NCBI RefSeq assembly: GCF_020360975.1
Contig: NW_025408671.1
Span: 3,658,001 to 3,722,000, forward strand
Source: Hirsutella rhossiliensis
Lineage: Eukaryota; Ascomycota; Sordariomycetes; Hypocreales; Ophiocordycipitaceae
Direction: 5' to 3'
DNA length: 64,000 bases
In this document: positions 1-13,697 of the stretch, one piece after another
How positions within the stretch are numbered: position 1 is the first letter of the stretch
Layout of the letters: every line of letters begins with the position of its first letter
Notes under the pieces: model-generated
Told to the model about the DNA's origin: nothing
Databases searched by the model: none
What the model saw: only the letters and a program-made list of their open reading frames with translations
Made by a program: the position numbers and the translations under genes

Positions 1-2672
1 CTTACCTACCTCTCTATATTCTAGAGCTTAGTATTATTAGCGCTAAATTCCTCTAAGAACTCGCGCTAGTAGGCCCTCCTCGCCTCGCGAACGGTCTACT
101 TCTAAGCTATAGACGCCTTATATAGGTCTTCCTAGTTTACCTCGTTCCTTTCCCGCCTATACTTCCTCCTCGCCCTCTTAGCCTCCCTCGTTGCCCTCCC
201 TACCTCTAGGGTAAACTATACGTTGCCCTTAGGTAATACTCGCCTTTAGCGCGGAACTATAGCTATCGCGATCTACGCTAAAGTAGCGAAGATATAGTCT
301 AGGTCCTTATTAATATCCTTAGGCGTCTAGAGCATTAGCTAGTATAGTCTTAGCCGGGACGTAGTCTTAGCTTCGACTAGCTTTACTTCCGCTTCTTTCT
401 ACCTTAGGGCCGGTTTAAGTACCTAGGCCTAGGTATCGACCTATAGTATAATAGTTTAAGGGATATAGTTTAACCTAGTTAGGTCTAGGTCGGGCCTAGT
501 ATACTATATTCCGGTCTCTAGCGTTGCCTAAGCTAGGTCGATAGTACTATCCTTTTAGCTATAGAAGAATCTTATATACTCCCCTCTTAGGGTAGCGAGT
601 TTAAGTTATAGCCTTATCGCCTCCTATATAAGTTATATCGCGCTATCTAAGGTTCTATTATATCCGTCCTAGAGCGGGTAATAGATATTAAAGTCCCTTA
701 CTATTACTATAGGGTGCTCCGGTTCGATTACGCTTAGGTCGCGTAGCGCTCCTACCCTCGCGGCCCTTAGTAGTAAGTAAATCGCCTATAGTCTAGTACT
801 ATCCCCGAAAATCACCTTACTTTAGTCTAGTCTAAACTAGGGCGACTAAGTCCCTAGCCTAAGCCTTTTATATATATATAGCGCGTACCTCCCCTCCCTA
901 TAGACTAAGCTATAGGGCGCTACTCTAGGGAGGGGGGGGCCGCCTCTTAGTATAGCTTTTACTTCCTATAGTGCTATTAGGTCGAAGCCGGCCTAGAAGT
1001 AAAGCGCTAACTAAGCTAGCTCGTATCTCTTCTATATATTCTAGAATAGTACTTTTAGTTATATATAGGTAGGGTCGGGGTAAAAGGGGTCGTCTATATA
1101 AGGAGGGAGGCGCTCTATCTCCTAGCGCTTCTCTATCTACCGTACCTATAAATATCGTTCGTACTTAGTTCGGCCTCCCTAGCCCTACTAGCCGGCGGGT
1201 GTCTTAAGCTCGACCTCTTATCCCGGCGCGGTCTACCTAGTCCCCGCTTCCGGACTACGGTCGATTTAGGAACGCCCTAGGTTTCGACGGTAGGGAGCAC
1301 CCGTTGCTCGGCGTACGTCTAGGTATTCGCGAACCGTTAAGGTCGTCGCGGGTAGTTTTCCCTCGCCTTTTCCTAGGCTTTATTCGCTATAGGGTAGGTC
1401 TAGGTCTATAATAGGTAGTCCCCTTAGTATAAGATATAGTTATAGGGGATTTCGCCCTTCTTAGCCCTATATTTATCCTCGCCTCTATTATATACTATGC
1501 TCCTATATCGGCTATAGAGTTATATTAATATATATTGCCTAGTAATATAGCCGTATCTATAATAGTTATAGCACCTCTATAGTTAGACCGACTCGTCGTA
1601 GGGTTTATATTAGAAGATTTATACTTCGAGGACTAGGCCTAGGTTATAGAGCCTATTAGCCTCTTTTAGGCTACCGACCCTAATAAGTATAGTCGTCGCC
1701 GTCGATATCTTAGATCGAGGGCGTAGCGCCTAGGCCTAGAGGACCTTAACTTTATTCGCCTTTATAATCTCGTAGAGTAATCGCTCCCTATCTACTATCG
1801 CTACCCCTAAGGGGACGTTCTTTACGACTACTATATACGCGCGGCGGGAGATCGTAGCCTCCGGTCTAAACATGGCCTTAACCTAGCCTTAGTCCCTTTA
1901 ATAGGCTCTCGCCGCGGTATTAAATATAACCGCGATATCTTTACTTTAAAGGCGCCTCGCCGCTATAGCGCTCGTAGCTTTTAGGGCCGTATTTACCGCT
2001 TTTACTATATCCTTTAGTTCGCGGCTTAGGATTTCGGGCGGTGCCCTAGTAGGGACTACGATAATCTCGCGTTTATAGCGCGGTAGGACTTATTTTACCG
2101 TAGCTTTATATTAGGTCGGTCCCTTAGTCTCGGCTACGACCGCGGCCTAGGTTTGCTTAGGGCCCCCTAGGCCTAAAGCAATACCTAGGCGGAGTTCTTC
2201 CTTAACTACCTCCTTAATTATATCCCGGATTATTGTCTTAAAGCTCTTATCTACGCGGAGTACCGCCGACGACGCGCTACTAGCGCGGCTCTTCGCCCTA
2301 GAGAGCCGTTCGACTACTACCTATACCTTACTAAACTATACGCTTAGGATAAAGCCCGTAAGTTCGTCGTATACTACTTTTTCTATAGGGTCGCTTAGCG
2401 CCTAGGCCGGTATCGTATCGCTACTTTAGGTTTATTAACTCGCTCTATTAGGGTATATAAATTCGGGTAGCGTCTTTTCGCGCTACGCGCTTTAATCGAG
2501 CCCGGTACGTCGAGGGCCGCTACTACGTTTACCTACCCCTCGGCCTCGGCGGAGTATTATTACTAAGGGTAATTAATACTACTAAATTAATTCCTAGTAT
2601 TAGTTAGTGTTTTAGTCGCGATATATACCTACTATAGGCGTATATTAGTTTCGCGAGAAGTTTTTTTTTTTA
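1..2672 (-). mobile_element. RIP-degraded Tad-like LINE remnant, left inverted arm
   Basis: This stretch is the reverse-complement counterpart of about 4,725-7,412. The first 30 bases match, inverted, the bases around 7,380-7,412, and the inner end near 2,640 matches the bases around 4,760. It therefore corresponds to the 5' part (gag-like ORF1 and start of ORF2) of the same LINE family on the minus strand, and continues beyond the left edge of the window. All frames are full of TAA and TAG from CpA/TpG mutation, so no protein can be made. The first 180 bases contain no CpA or TpG at all. Family assignment rests on the better-read right copy. Confidence 0.6.
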
Positions 2673-4725
2673 AGAAGGTAGTATTAAAATTCCTTAAAAG
2701 CTTAGATAATTATAAGGAATTCTTTATCGTAGATAGGGTAATTAAGTTCTACGCTATATAGCTTTTTCGAGTAAAATATAATTAGTTATAGTCTTCCTTT
2801 ATTATCTTTTTATTCGATTTATACTCTTAAAGTAAAGTCTAATATATCGGTTTTAAGTTCGATTTATCGTTTTAGATCGAAGGTAGTTAAGACTAGTTCT
2901 TATATAATTATAGTCTTAATATAATCGAAAGCTTCGTTAGCTTTATCGTCTTATATAAATTCTTTTTCCTTCTTTATTAAGTTATATAATAGTACTATAA
3001 TCTTTCCGAAATCTTTAATAAATCGTTAGTAGTAATTTATAAATCCTAGGAAACTTTATACGTTTTTAACGTTCTTTAGCGTTAGCTATTCTTTAACTAA
3101 GTTAATCTTATCTTATTATATTTATATCTCTCTTAGTAAGATCGTATATCTAAGGAAGTCTACTTCCTATATATAGAACTTACTTTTCTTTAGTTTAACT
3201 AGTAATTTTATATTTTAAAGTATATAGAGTACCTTATAGATATATTCTTTATATTCTTTTAAGGTATCTAAGAAGATTAGGATATTATCTAAGTATACTA
3301 TTATAAAGATATCTAAGTATTTACGTAGGATATTATTAATTATCTATTAAAAGATAGCTAGTATATTTATAAGTCTAAATAGTATTACTAGATATTTAAA
3401 TAGTCCGAATTTTATTCTAAAGGCTATTATCTATTTATATCCCTTTTTTATATATATTAAGTTATAGGCGCCTTTAAGGTTAAGGGCTATAAACTATTTT
3501 TTACTATATAGTTAATCTTATAGTTTTAATATAAGCGGTAATAGTATCCGGTCCTTTATTATAATATCGTTTAGGCGTCTATAGTTAATAACTAGTTATA
3601 GCTTACTATTTTTCTTTAAAATAAATATAACTAGATAGCTTACTTTAGATATTAATATTTATATATATCCTTTTCGTAGATTCTTATTAAGGTAGTCGCA
3701 TAGCGTTTATAGTTACTTTTCGTTTAAGTTATAGATTTTATAAAACGTTAGTATTATTCTATTTTTAAGATAAATTTTATAGTCCTATTAGCTATATTTA
3801 AGTAACCCTATCTTAAGTTCTTCTTTAAAGAGTTTATTATATTTCTAGTATTCTTAGGGGATATTCTTTATTCTATCTTATAGGCTTTATTCTTTCTTTT
3901 AAAAGCTAGTTTCTCTTAATTCAAGCTCTTTATTAATTTATTTAAGGTCTTTCCTTAAAGTAGTAATAACTCTTTAAATCTTTATATTATATCCTTTATT
4001 CTATTTATATTAGATACTAGGTTATATAGCTATATTAGTTAGTATATAGGTCTTATTAGTCGATTTTATTATATCTATTAGTTTAGTTACTATTTTCGTT
4101 TATATTGCTAAAGCCTATAATAATTTACTTAAACGGTTATCCTTTTTATCTTATTTAGTAGCTAAATTATCGTAAAACTTTACTTTCTCTTAAATCTATT
4201 AGTCCTAAAAGCTTACGTTCTTATTTTAACGTAGCTAGCTAGTTTTCTAGTTAATTAGTAGGTTGCTCTCCTATAGCTATAGAAGTCCTAATATAAGGTT
4301 ATATTCTTTAATATCTATAATATCGAAGTTAACTTATTTATTATAGCCTTAGATATTAATATTAAGGTAATTAATCTCTATATTAATAATTCTATTATTA
4401 TAGTTAAAGGCTTCTCCTTCGATATTTATAAGTTTATATAGATCTATCTTATATCTTTATATAAGTTAGTAACGATTAACGACTCTAAGTAAAACGTAAT
4501 TACTTATTACGCTATAGTCTAAAAGTATATATATATAATATCCTATAATTTAGATATTTAATACTATTTAGTCGCTATAGCTTACCGTTACTATATATAG
4601 GGTCCTTAGATCTTATCGTATTATACTAGTCTATAGCCCTTTTATAGATAGCGTACCTTATTTTTTACTTAGTCCTTATTTATTTTATTTAGGTATTCTT
4701 CTTTAATTTATTATTAATATTATTT
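2673..4725 (-). mobile_element. RIP-degraded Ty3/gypsy pol fragment
   Basis: Read on the minus strand, this AT-rich segment still shows a reverse transcriptase followed by RNase H in gypsy order. The RT catalytic box reads Val-Tyr-Leu-Asp-Asn at about 3,272-3,298, where the last Asp is probably a RIP change of the usual YLDD. Downstream are FLGF-, YDKEF- and FYSKKL-like motifs of the RT/RNase H connection. Many in-frame TAA and TAG codons make it inactive. It sits exactly between the two inverted LINE arms, so either it inserted into one or the arms flanked it through rearrangement. Confidence 0.6.
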
Positions 4726-7700
4726 CTTTAAAAAAAAAAGGAAAAACTTCTCGCGAAACTAATATATACTTATAGCGGGTATATATCGCGACTAAAATAC
4801 TAACTAATACTAGGAATTAATTTAGTAGTATTAATTACCTTTAGTAATAATACTATACTAAGGCTAAGGGGTAGGTAGATATAGTAGCGGCCCTTAATAT
4901 ACTAGGCTCGATTAAAGCGCGTAGCGCGAAGAGACGCTACCTAAATTTATATACCCCGATAAAGCGAGTTAATAAACTTAAAGTAGTAATACGATACTAG
5001 CTTAAGCGCTAAGCGACCTTATAAAAAAAGTAGTATATAACGAACTCGCGGGCTTTATCTTAAGCGTATAGTTCGGTAAGGTATAGGTAGTAGTTAAACG
5101 GCTCTCTAAGGCGAAGAGCCGCGCTAGTAGCGCGTCGTTAGCGGTGCTCCGCGTAAACGAGAGCTTTAAGATAATAATCTAGGATATAATTAAGGAGGTA
5201 GTTAAAGAAGAACTCCGCTTAAGCATTGCTTTAGGCCTAGGGGGCCCTAAGCGAACCTAGGCCGCGGTCGTAGCCGAGACTAAGGGACTAACTTAATATA
5301 AAGCTATAGTAAAATAGGTCCTACCGCGCTATAAACGTAAGATTATCGTAGTCCTTACTAAGGCACTACCCGAAATCCTAAGCCGCGAACTAAAAGATAT
5401 AGTAAAGGCGGTAAATATAGCCCTAAAAGCTATAAGCGCTATAGCGGTAAGGCGCCTTTAAAGTAAAGATATCGCGGTTATATTTAATACCGCGGCGAGA
5501 GCCTATTAAAGGGACTAAGGCTAAGTTAAGGCCGTATTTAGACTAAAGGCTACGATCTCTTACCGCGCGTATATAGTAGTCGTAAAGAACGTCCCTTTAA
5601 GGGTAGCGACGGTAAATAGGGAGCGATTACTCTATAAGATTATAGAGGCAAATAAAGTTAAGGTCCTCTAAGCTTAAGCGCTACGCCCTTAATCTAAGAT
5701 ATCGATAGCGACGACTATACTTATTAAGGTTAGTAGCTTAGAGGAGGCTAATAAGCTCTATAACCTAGGCCTAGTCTTTAAAGTATAGATCTTTTAATAT
5801 AAACCCTATAATAAGTCGGTCTAACTATAGAGGTACTATAACTATTATAGATATAGCTATATCGCTAAGCGATATATATTAATATAACTCTATAGCCGAT
5901 ATAAGAGTATAGTATATAATAGAGGTAAGGATAAATATAGGGCTAAGAAGGGCGAAATCCCCTATAACTATATCTTATATTAAGGGGACTACCTATTATA
6001 GACTTAGACCTACCTTATAGCGAATAAAGCCTAAGAAAAGGTAAGGGAAAACTACTTACGTTAACCTTAATAGTTTATAAATACCTAGACGTACGTTAAA
6101 TAATAGGTGCTCCCTACCGTTAAAACCTAGGGCGTTCTTAAATCGACTATAGTCTAAAAGTAGGGACTAAGTAGACCGCGCTAGGATAAAAGGTTAAGCT
6201 TAAGATACCCGCCGGCTAGTAAAGCTAGGGAGGCTAAACTAAGTATAAATAATATTTATAGGTATAGTAAATAAAGAAGCGCTAAGAGATAGAGCGCCTC
6301 CCTCTTTATATAGACGACCCCTTTTACCCTAACCCTACTTATATATAACTAAAAGTACTATTCTAAAATATATAAAAGAGATATAAGCTAGCTTAGTTAG
6401 CGCTTTACTACTAGGCTAGCTTTAACCTAATAGTACTATAAGAAGTAAAAGCTATACTAAGAAGCGGCCCCCCCCCCCCTAGAGCGGCGCCTTATAGCTT
6501 AGTTTATAGGGAAGGGAAGTACGTGCTATATATATATAAAAGGCTTAGGCTAGGGACTTAGTTACCCTAGTCTAAACTAAACTAAAGTAAGGTAATTTTT
6601 AGGGATAGTACTAGACTATAGGCGATTTACTTACTATTAAGGGCCGCGAGGGTAAGAGCGCTACGCGACCTAAGCGTAATTAAACTAGAGAACCCTATAG
6701 TAATAGTAGGGGACTTTAATATCTATTACCTACTTTAGGATAGATATAATAAAACCTTAGATAGCGCGATATAACTTATATAGGAGGCGATAAGGCTATA
6801 ACTTAAACTCGCTACTTTAAGAGGGGAGTATATAAGATTCTTCTATAGCTAAAGAGATAGTACTATTAACCTAGCTTAAGTAACGCTAGAGACTAGAATA
6901 TAGTATACTAGGCCCGACCTAGACTTAACTAGGTTAGACTATATCCCCTAAACTATTATATTATAAGTCGATACCTAGGCCTAGGCACTTAAACCGGCCT
7001 TAAGGTAGAAAGAAGCGGAAGTAAAGCTAGTTAAAGCTAAGACTACGTCTTAGCTAGGACTATACTAGCTAATACTCTAGACGCTTAAGGATATCGATAA
7101 GGACCTAGACTATATCTTCGCTACTTTAGCATAGATTGCAATAGCTACGGTTCCGCGCTAAGGGCGAGTATTACTTAAGGGCAACGTATAGTTTACCTTA
7201 AAGGTAGGGAAGGCAACGAGGGAGGCTAAGAGGGTAAGGAGGAAGTATAAGCGGGAAAGAAATAAAGCGAACTAGGAAGACTTATATAAGGCGTTTATAG
7301 CTTAAAAGTAGACTATCTATAAAGCGAGGAGGGCCTACTAGCGCGAGTTCCTAGAGGAATTTAGTACTAATAATACTAAGCTCTAGAATATAGAGAGGTA
7401 AGTAAGACTCTATAATAAGCTACTACTAAAACCGACCTATATCCTACTATTAGTTAAGAAAGGTAAGGACTAACTAACGGAAACCTTTAAAGGGAAGGCC
7501 TAGCTACTAGCTACTAAGTTCTTCCTACTAAAGGCTAGTACGACCTAAGGGCTACCTTAGCCTATAGCTAAGGCGACCCTTATAGTTAACTAATAGATCC
7601 AGCTAGCCGATATTATAAGGGCGCTAAGTAAGATAGTAAGCTAGAAAATAGCGGGTCTAAATAGCGTCCCCTTAAGGTTTATTAAGAAGTACGGCCTAGC

Positions 7701-10000
7701 CTTAGTCTAGCGACTAGCTATAATCTTTAACGCCTATACCTAACTCTTATATTTCCTAGGTTAGTTCTATAGCGTAAATATAGTAGTTATTTAAAAGCTA
7801 GGTAAGAGGCCGGACGCCTACTATATAGTAGGGGGTTAGAGACTAATCTCCCTCTTACCTATAGTAGGAAAAGTACTTAAGTAGATACTAGCTTAAAGGA
7901 TCGCGGGAGTAGTAGAGGCGAACGGTATCTTATTAAACGGATAAATAGGGAATAAGAGGGAACGCTCTATAAAGGCGGCGATCCTACTAGTAATAAAACT
8001 AGTACGCGCGACGTAGGCCTAAAAAGGTATCGTATTATTCCTATAGCTAGATATTAAGGGCGTATTTAATATAGTTAACTATAATAAGCTTATAAGGGAA
8101 CTAGAGCTTAAGGGATACCTTAGGTAGCTTACGAGCCTAATACTAAGCTTTATAAGCGATAGGAGATCGACCCTTTACTTTAATAGGAAGACCTTAGAGC
8201 TAACTTAAGTACTAATAGGAGTCCCTTAAAGCTCCCTCCTATCCCTAATCCTATTTCTATACTATATAACCCCCCTATATAAAAGGCTTAGCACGATATA
8301 TAGTATTTATACCGTTAGCTTTACCGACGATATAAATATAGTTAGTATCGGACCTAACGAGGCTATTATAGTAATATACTTAGAGGAAGCCTAAAAGGTA
8401 TACGCGGAATAAGCGACTAAGTTCGCGGTTACTTTCGAACTATCGAAGAGCGAATTACTATACTTTATATAAAGGAGATAAGCAATAACGACGCCGGTCT
8501 ACTTTAAGGCTAACGTAGTAACCCCGGTCTAAGAGGCCCGCTTACTAAGGGTTTAGGTATACTAGAAACTATACTAGAAGGTATACCTAAAATAACTTTA
8601 AGCGAAGTTAAAGCGCTAAACTATAGCCTTAACTAGGCTTACGGCGTCTATATAAGGCTATACCTTACTACGCGCTAAGGAAGTCTATAATAAGGTAATT
8701 TAGTCCTTAATCTCCTACGCTATAGTTATATTTTATAAGATAATACCTATAAGGGGGAAACTACGCGGAATCGTATAAGACCTTACTTAGGACTAGTTAG
8801 CCTACCTCTAGGTAGTAATAGGTGCCTACTATACGACCTTAGTCTATTAAGTTAAAGCGGAGGCATAAGTACCCTTAATTAACCTTTACTTAAACTAAAG
8901 AATAATAGATACCTTTTAAAGGCTAGAAGACTTAGGGCTCTTAGGCTAAATCTAACGCGCGTTTAACGCGGTCGCGGGTATACTTAAAAGGAAGCGACGC
9001 TAGAGAATAAGTAGACCCTTAGCGGTACTACCTCTAGGTAGACCCCCCCTCGCGGAGGAGATAAGGGGGGTCTAGAGCTAGATAGGAATAGACGACCTCT
9101 TAAATAAAGCTAAGTTACTCGAAAGGCTAAATAAGGAATAGGCCGCTTAATAAAACGCTAAGGAAGACGTAATCTAATAATACTAAACTACCCTTTACCC
9201 CGCTAACTTCCTACCTTAGTTTAATAAGGCGATAACGCTAGACCGTTATAAGGGCCTCCCTAAGTATATTAGCACGGTAATTACCTAAATATATATAAGA
9301 AAGATTAAGCTTAACGACTTCCTCTTTAACTAATAAGTCCTTAGTATAGTTTCGCTAATATATACCTATAAATAAAGATAGGATACTATCTACTATACGA
9401 TAATTAACTATCTACTAATAGTAGAGGTAAGGGAGTCCCTCTTAATATAGGCCCGGGATATAAGTAATATAAGAGCGGGCCTTTAAGGGAAAAGGACTAT
9501 AGCGCTACTAGCGTAATAGTTCCTTCGCTTAAGTAGGCTCTACTAGTTCGACCTAGCTTAAAAGCTATATATAGATATACTAGATAATAAAACTAGGGTC
9601 GCGCTAAGGATAAAGCGGCCCCGACTAAGACTACTTTAGTTAACTACCTCCTTTATTAAGGCAACCTAGAAAAGGAGAGGACTTATAATTATAGGACTAT
9701 AGCTTTAACTAAACTAGACCTAAACTAAGCGTAAACCTCGCCGATTAAACTATAGACTAAATAAAACTAATATAACCTAACTAAACCGACCTTAATAGCT
9801 ATAGAATAAGACCTACTACTAAAAGACTATAACTAAATAAGACCTAACCTAGAACTAAACTAAGATAGAGCTAATAACTAGCCCCCTTTAAACTATAACC
9901 CTAGCCTAGCTTATTAGTAATAACGTTTGCCTTATTATCGCGGCGGGAATAACGAGACCCTCTTAAGGTAGTACGTAGAGTATAGAAGGGAGTAACCTAA
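4726..10000 (+). mobile_element. RIP-degraded Tad-like LINE (ORF1 and ORF2 remnants)
   Basis: The plus strand reads as a non-LTR retrotransposon broken by stops. Around 5,820-5,960 there is a zinc-knuckle-like cluster whose cysteines appear as tyrosines, as TGT to TAT by RIP would produce. Around 7,800-8,330 there is a reverse transcriptase with Phe-Thr-Asp-Asp at 8,320-8,331, the F.DD box of LINE RTs. An endonuclease-like region lies before it and an RNase H-like region seems to follow. The 5' part is repeated inverted at 1-2,672. The right boundary is a guess. Confidence 0.6.
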
Positions 10001-11990
10001 GGCTTATAAGGAGTATAGGGACTACTACCGCTATAAGAACCTTAATAACGACCGAATAGACCTAACCTTAAACCTAAACTAAAGCTAGCTTAGATAGCTA
10101 GCTTATAAGATAGAGTAATAACCGGGGTTTATACTAAGGTAGGACCTATACTAGCGGCGGTATAGAGGCGTTTACTATAGCCTATACTATAACTATAGAT
10201 CTAATTAAGGTTAAGACTAATAATAATCTTAGCTAAGACTAAACTATAATAGCTATAAAGACGCTATTAAACGAAGTTAAGAGCGTTAATAGGATTAGTA
10301 GGCGATATAAGATAGGGACGCTTTAGGGCGGGCTCGGCGCTAAGAGAACTACTAAGCTATAGCTTAGCGTTAAAAGGAGACGCGGTTAGCTCTTAAGCTA
10401 GCTCCGCGACGGCCGCGGGCATAGATACCTTAGCCTTAGCCTTAGATAGGGCCTTAAACGTAGCTACCGCTTTACCCTTACCTTTACTTTTCCCCTTATC
10501 GATAGGGATTAAGGCTAGAACGGGCTTAGTAAGACTAGTAAGATTAAAGCCGCTATCCTCTACGTTAGGGCCGTCGCTAGTAATAGGATAGAAATAGTTA
10601 GCGAGATCGTTAACCGCTATAAGAGTCTTTTAAGCGACTAAGAGCGACTTAGGCCTAACCTAGGCTAGGGTCTTAATAGCGTCGCTAAACTTACTTAAGT
10701 GCTTTTCTAGGGATTTATATATATAGCGGGTATTATCTATAAAACGGGTAAAAGCTAACGTAAGCGTCTCTATATTCTTAGCGACCGTAGCTAGACTAGG
10801 GGTAGACTCGCCTAACGCGCCCTTACCTTTAGCGGCGGGGGCCTTCTAACTAGCGTAAATATAAGTTTCTAGAGTAATATAATAAAGGCGCTCCTATACT
10901 AAACCCTTAATAAAGGAAAGGCTATTAACCTTAGACTATACTTAGTAAAGGGTATTAGCGGCCTCCTTACTTTTAAAGGTAATCTAGAACTTAGATTAGC
11001 ACCGAACTTAGATAGTACTATAGTAGGAAGGGGTTACTTACTTAGTAATAAGGCTAATTAAAGTTAGCGTAAGTAATATACGCTTTAGCCTTTATAGCTA
11101 TTAAAGTTAGTAAAAATACTAAAAGTAAGACTAACCTAAGATAAAGCTAGGATTAATACGTATAAGACTAGTTTTAATAGCTAGTAAAAGACTTATAGGT
11201 AAGCTTACTAGTAAGACGCTTAATATATATAAAATATAGGATAAAGCGCTTTAATCCCGCTACTATAGTGACTTTCTTATAAAGAGGGGGTTTTAAAGGA
11301 GGTAAGCCGCTACTACCTAAGTCGGCTTCTTAGTTAAATATTATAACGCGATAATAAGCGAACTAGATATAGTATTAAGGAGACCTAGAGTTATAGAAAT
11401 AAGGTAGGCGAGGTAGTAGTTAGGCCTATAAAAGAGATAGATAATAAAGGGATAGGAGGAGGTATATATAAAACTAAAGGGGAAGGGCAGGTATATATAA
11501 GCGCGAGCTGGGCGCGCGTAATTAATAACTATAAGATAGAGGGTAAATATAAGCCGTCGTGCCTTTAATCGGGAAGTCGCATAGCTAGACGGGAACCGAT
11601 TTACGATTAGCGGAGCCGGCCGACCGAATTTCGATTAGCCGGCCCTACCTAGGAGCGACCTATACTAGCGCCCGGCCCGGTAACTAGATATTACCTGCCT
11701 TACTAACTAATAGACCGATAAGCCGACGTAACCGCGGCTATACGGCTATAACGCGGGAGCTAGGGTAAATAGAGGCGCCTATAAGTCGGGCCCTTAGAGA
11801 GAGACTACTGCCTATAACCCTAGGCCTAGGCTAGCGAGCCTAGGCCGCGGCCGCTTAGGATAGTAGCGGCTATAGCTTAAGAGGGCCTACGCTAAGACGC
11901 GATTTCGCGGGAGGAGCTTATAGTAGCCGGTATAAATTTCTTACGTACTACTACTATAACCTCGTTTAAGGCAAACCTATACTAAAAGAA
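10001..11990. repeat. RIP-affected repeat DNA, unassigned
   Basis: CpA/TpG-depleted sequence with no open frame. On the minus strand around 10,680-10,900 a lysine- and alanine-rich stretch can be read that would suit a gag-type protein, but no diagnostic motif is visible. At about 11,460-11,530 there is a short segment with a few surviving CpA and TpG. Nothing else can be supported here. Confidence 0.4.
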
Positions 11991-13507
11991 GGGAGGGTTT
12001 TCCCTTAAGCACTTTAGTTTTTCCCTCCTATTTAATATTAAAGTTCTAGATACCTCTAGCTAGGTCCTTAGCGTAATCTTAATAATTAATAATAATATTA
12101 TTATTTCTTTACGTTTTTATTATATAGTATTATATTAAGGCTTAAGAGACTAATTTCTTATAGCTAATTAAAGATTTCCTATTTCTTAACGCTATATCGT
12201 TTATATTATACTACTTTATAGTTAATTATATACTATACTTTATAATTTTATTTGTTTTTATACTAAAGGTTAAGTTTTTATTTTATATCTTTTTACTTTT
12301 TATATAGTATTTTTATATTAATTCTTCCTTAGTTAAATATAGCTTATAGCCTTTATATATATTACTAATAATCTTTTAGTATACTATTATATCGTTTATA
12401 CTATACTTATACTTTTTTATATTTATAAAATTTATAGTTTAAGTATATATATTTATAGTAATCTTCTTTATTATATTTAATTCGTTATATAAGTCTTTAA
12501 AAGATTAATAGTTTAGATACCTTAAAGTAAGTAGCGTTATATTATTCCTTTATTTTAGCGTATTTATAGATTTTATATATCTCTAAAAGATATCTTATTA
12601 ATAAACTATAATTATCGCGGCATTTAAGTAGCATACTATAATTAGGTTCTAATAATATAACTTAGTTATTTAGGTAGCGTTAATCGATTTTCTAGTAGTT
12701 TAGTTTTATACTTAGGTAGGGTTTTAAAAGTACTTATCTTTTAAACCTAACTAAGAAAGCGTCGTATCGTGCCTTTATCTAAAAGTATATTATATAATCT
12801 AGGTAAACGTATAATATCTATAAAATATACTTATAGTACTTATAAGTAAGTAGTATTTATAGATCGTTTTTAAATTCTCCTTATAGTTACTATTCTTATT
12901 ATAGAGCTATAAAAGTATCGACTATAGCGATAGCTATAGTATAGTTTTCTTTATATAGTACCGGTTAATACCGAATTAATATAGCTTATTAGTTTTCTAT
13001 AAGAATTTAAAGTATTTATTGGGTTTTAATTTTAAGTATTTCTTTAAATTCTTTAAAGTATAGAGCGTGTTCTTTAATTATAGTATTTTCCCTTAGTAGT
13101 AAGGGTAGTAGTATAAGTTCGTTCTTATCTTCTATTTCTTTAAGTATTTCTTATTCTTTAAAGCTTATATTATCGATACTTTATTATTCTTCTTTAGGTT
13201 ATTATCTAAGTTTCGTAAGTATAAGGGCTACGTCTATATCTTCTTTATTATATTATTTACAGACTACCTATTGTTATTATCGATTTTTATTTTATATATC
13301 TTCTTAGAATCGTTTACTATTCTTCTTAATTTAGTTTTAAGAGACTTCTTTAAGATAAAGGTATTCCGGTTCTATAAATTTAACTTATTTCTATATTTTA
13401 AGATCCCTTTATTATATTATTATAAGGGTTTTCTTTAGTAGCTTTAAGAACTATTTAGTACTATTCTTATCGCTTAGGTATACTATATATTCGTCGTCGT
13501 AGTATAT
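11991..13507 (-). mobile_element. RIP-degraded gypsy-type element, left part (interrupted host element)
   Basis: AT-rich, stop-filled sequence in the same style and minus-strand orientation as 20,490-21,560 on the other side of the nested LTR element. The left part reads like the gag-pol junction and start of pol, the right part like gag with a zinc knuckle. The simplest reading is one older element split by the insertion at 13.5-20.5 kb. The outer boundary is approximate. Confidence 0.45.
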
Positions 13508-13697
13508 ATAAGAGTCTTTAACTATTATAAGTAATAGGCTTAGGCCGCGGCCTAAGCTATATAGTTATATATAGAGGGCCGGATCCCGTAAGTATAAGGG
13601 CGGGCTAGCCGCGTATAGAAGAGCTCTATATAGCTTATTAATATTATCTTACGGACGGCACCTATATATATACCTTTGCTTACTCTATAATAGTATA
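13508..13697 (+). repeat. 5' LTR of the nested gypsy element
   Basis: Matches 20,299-20,489 over its whole length apart from scattered C/T and G/A differences. It starts near TAAGAGTCTTTAAC and ends near TAATAGTATA. A possible 5-bp target duplication (GTATA) lies outside both LTRs, but the surrounding sequence is so AT-rich that this is weak. Confidence 0.65.
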
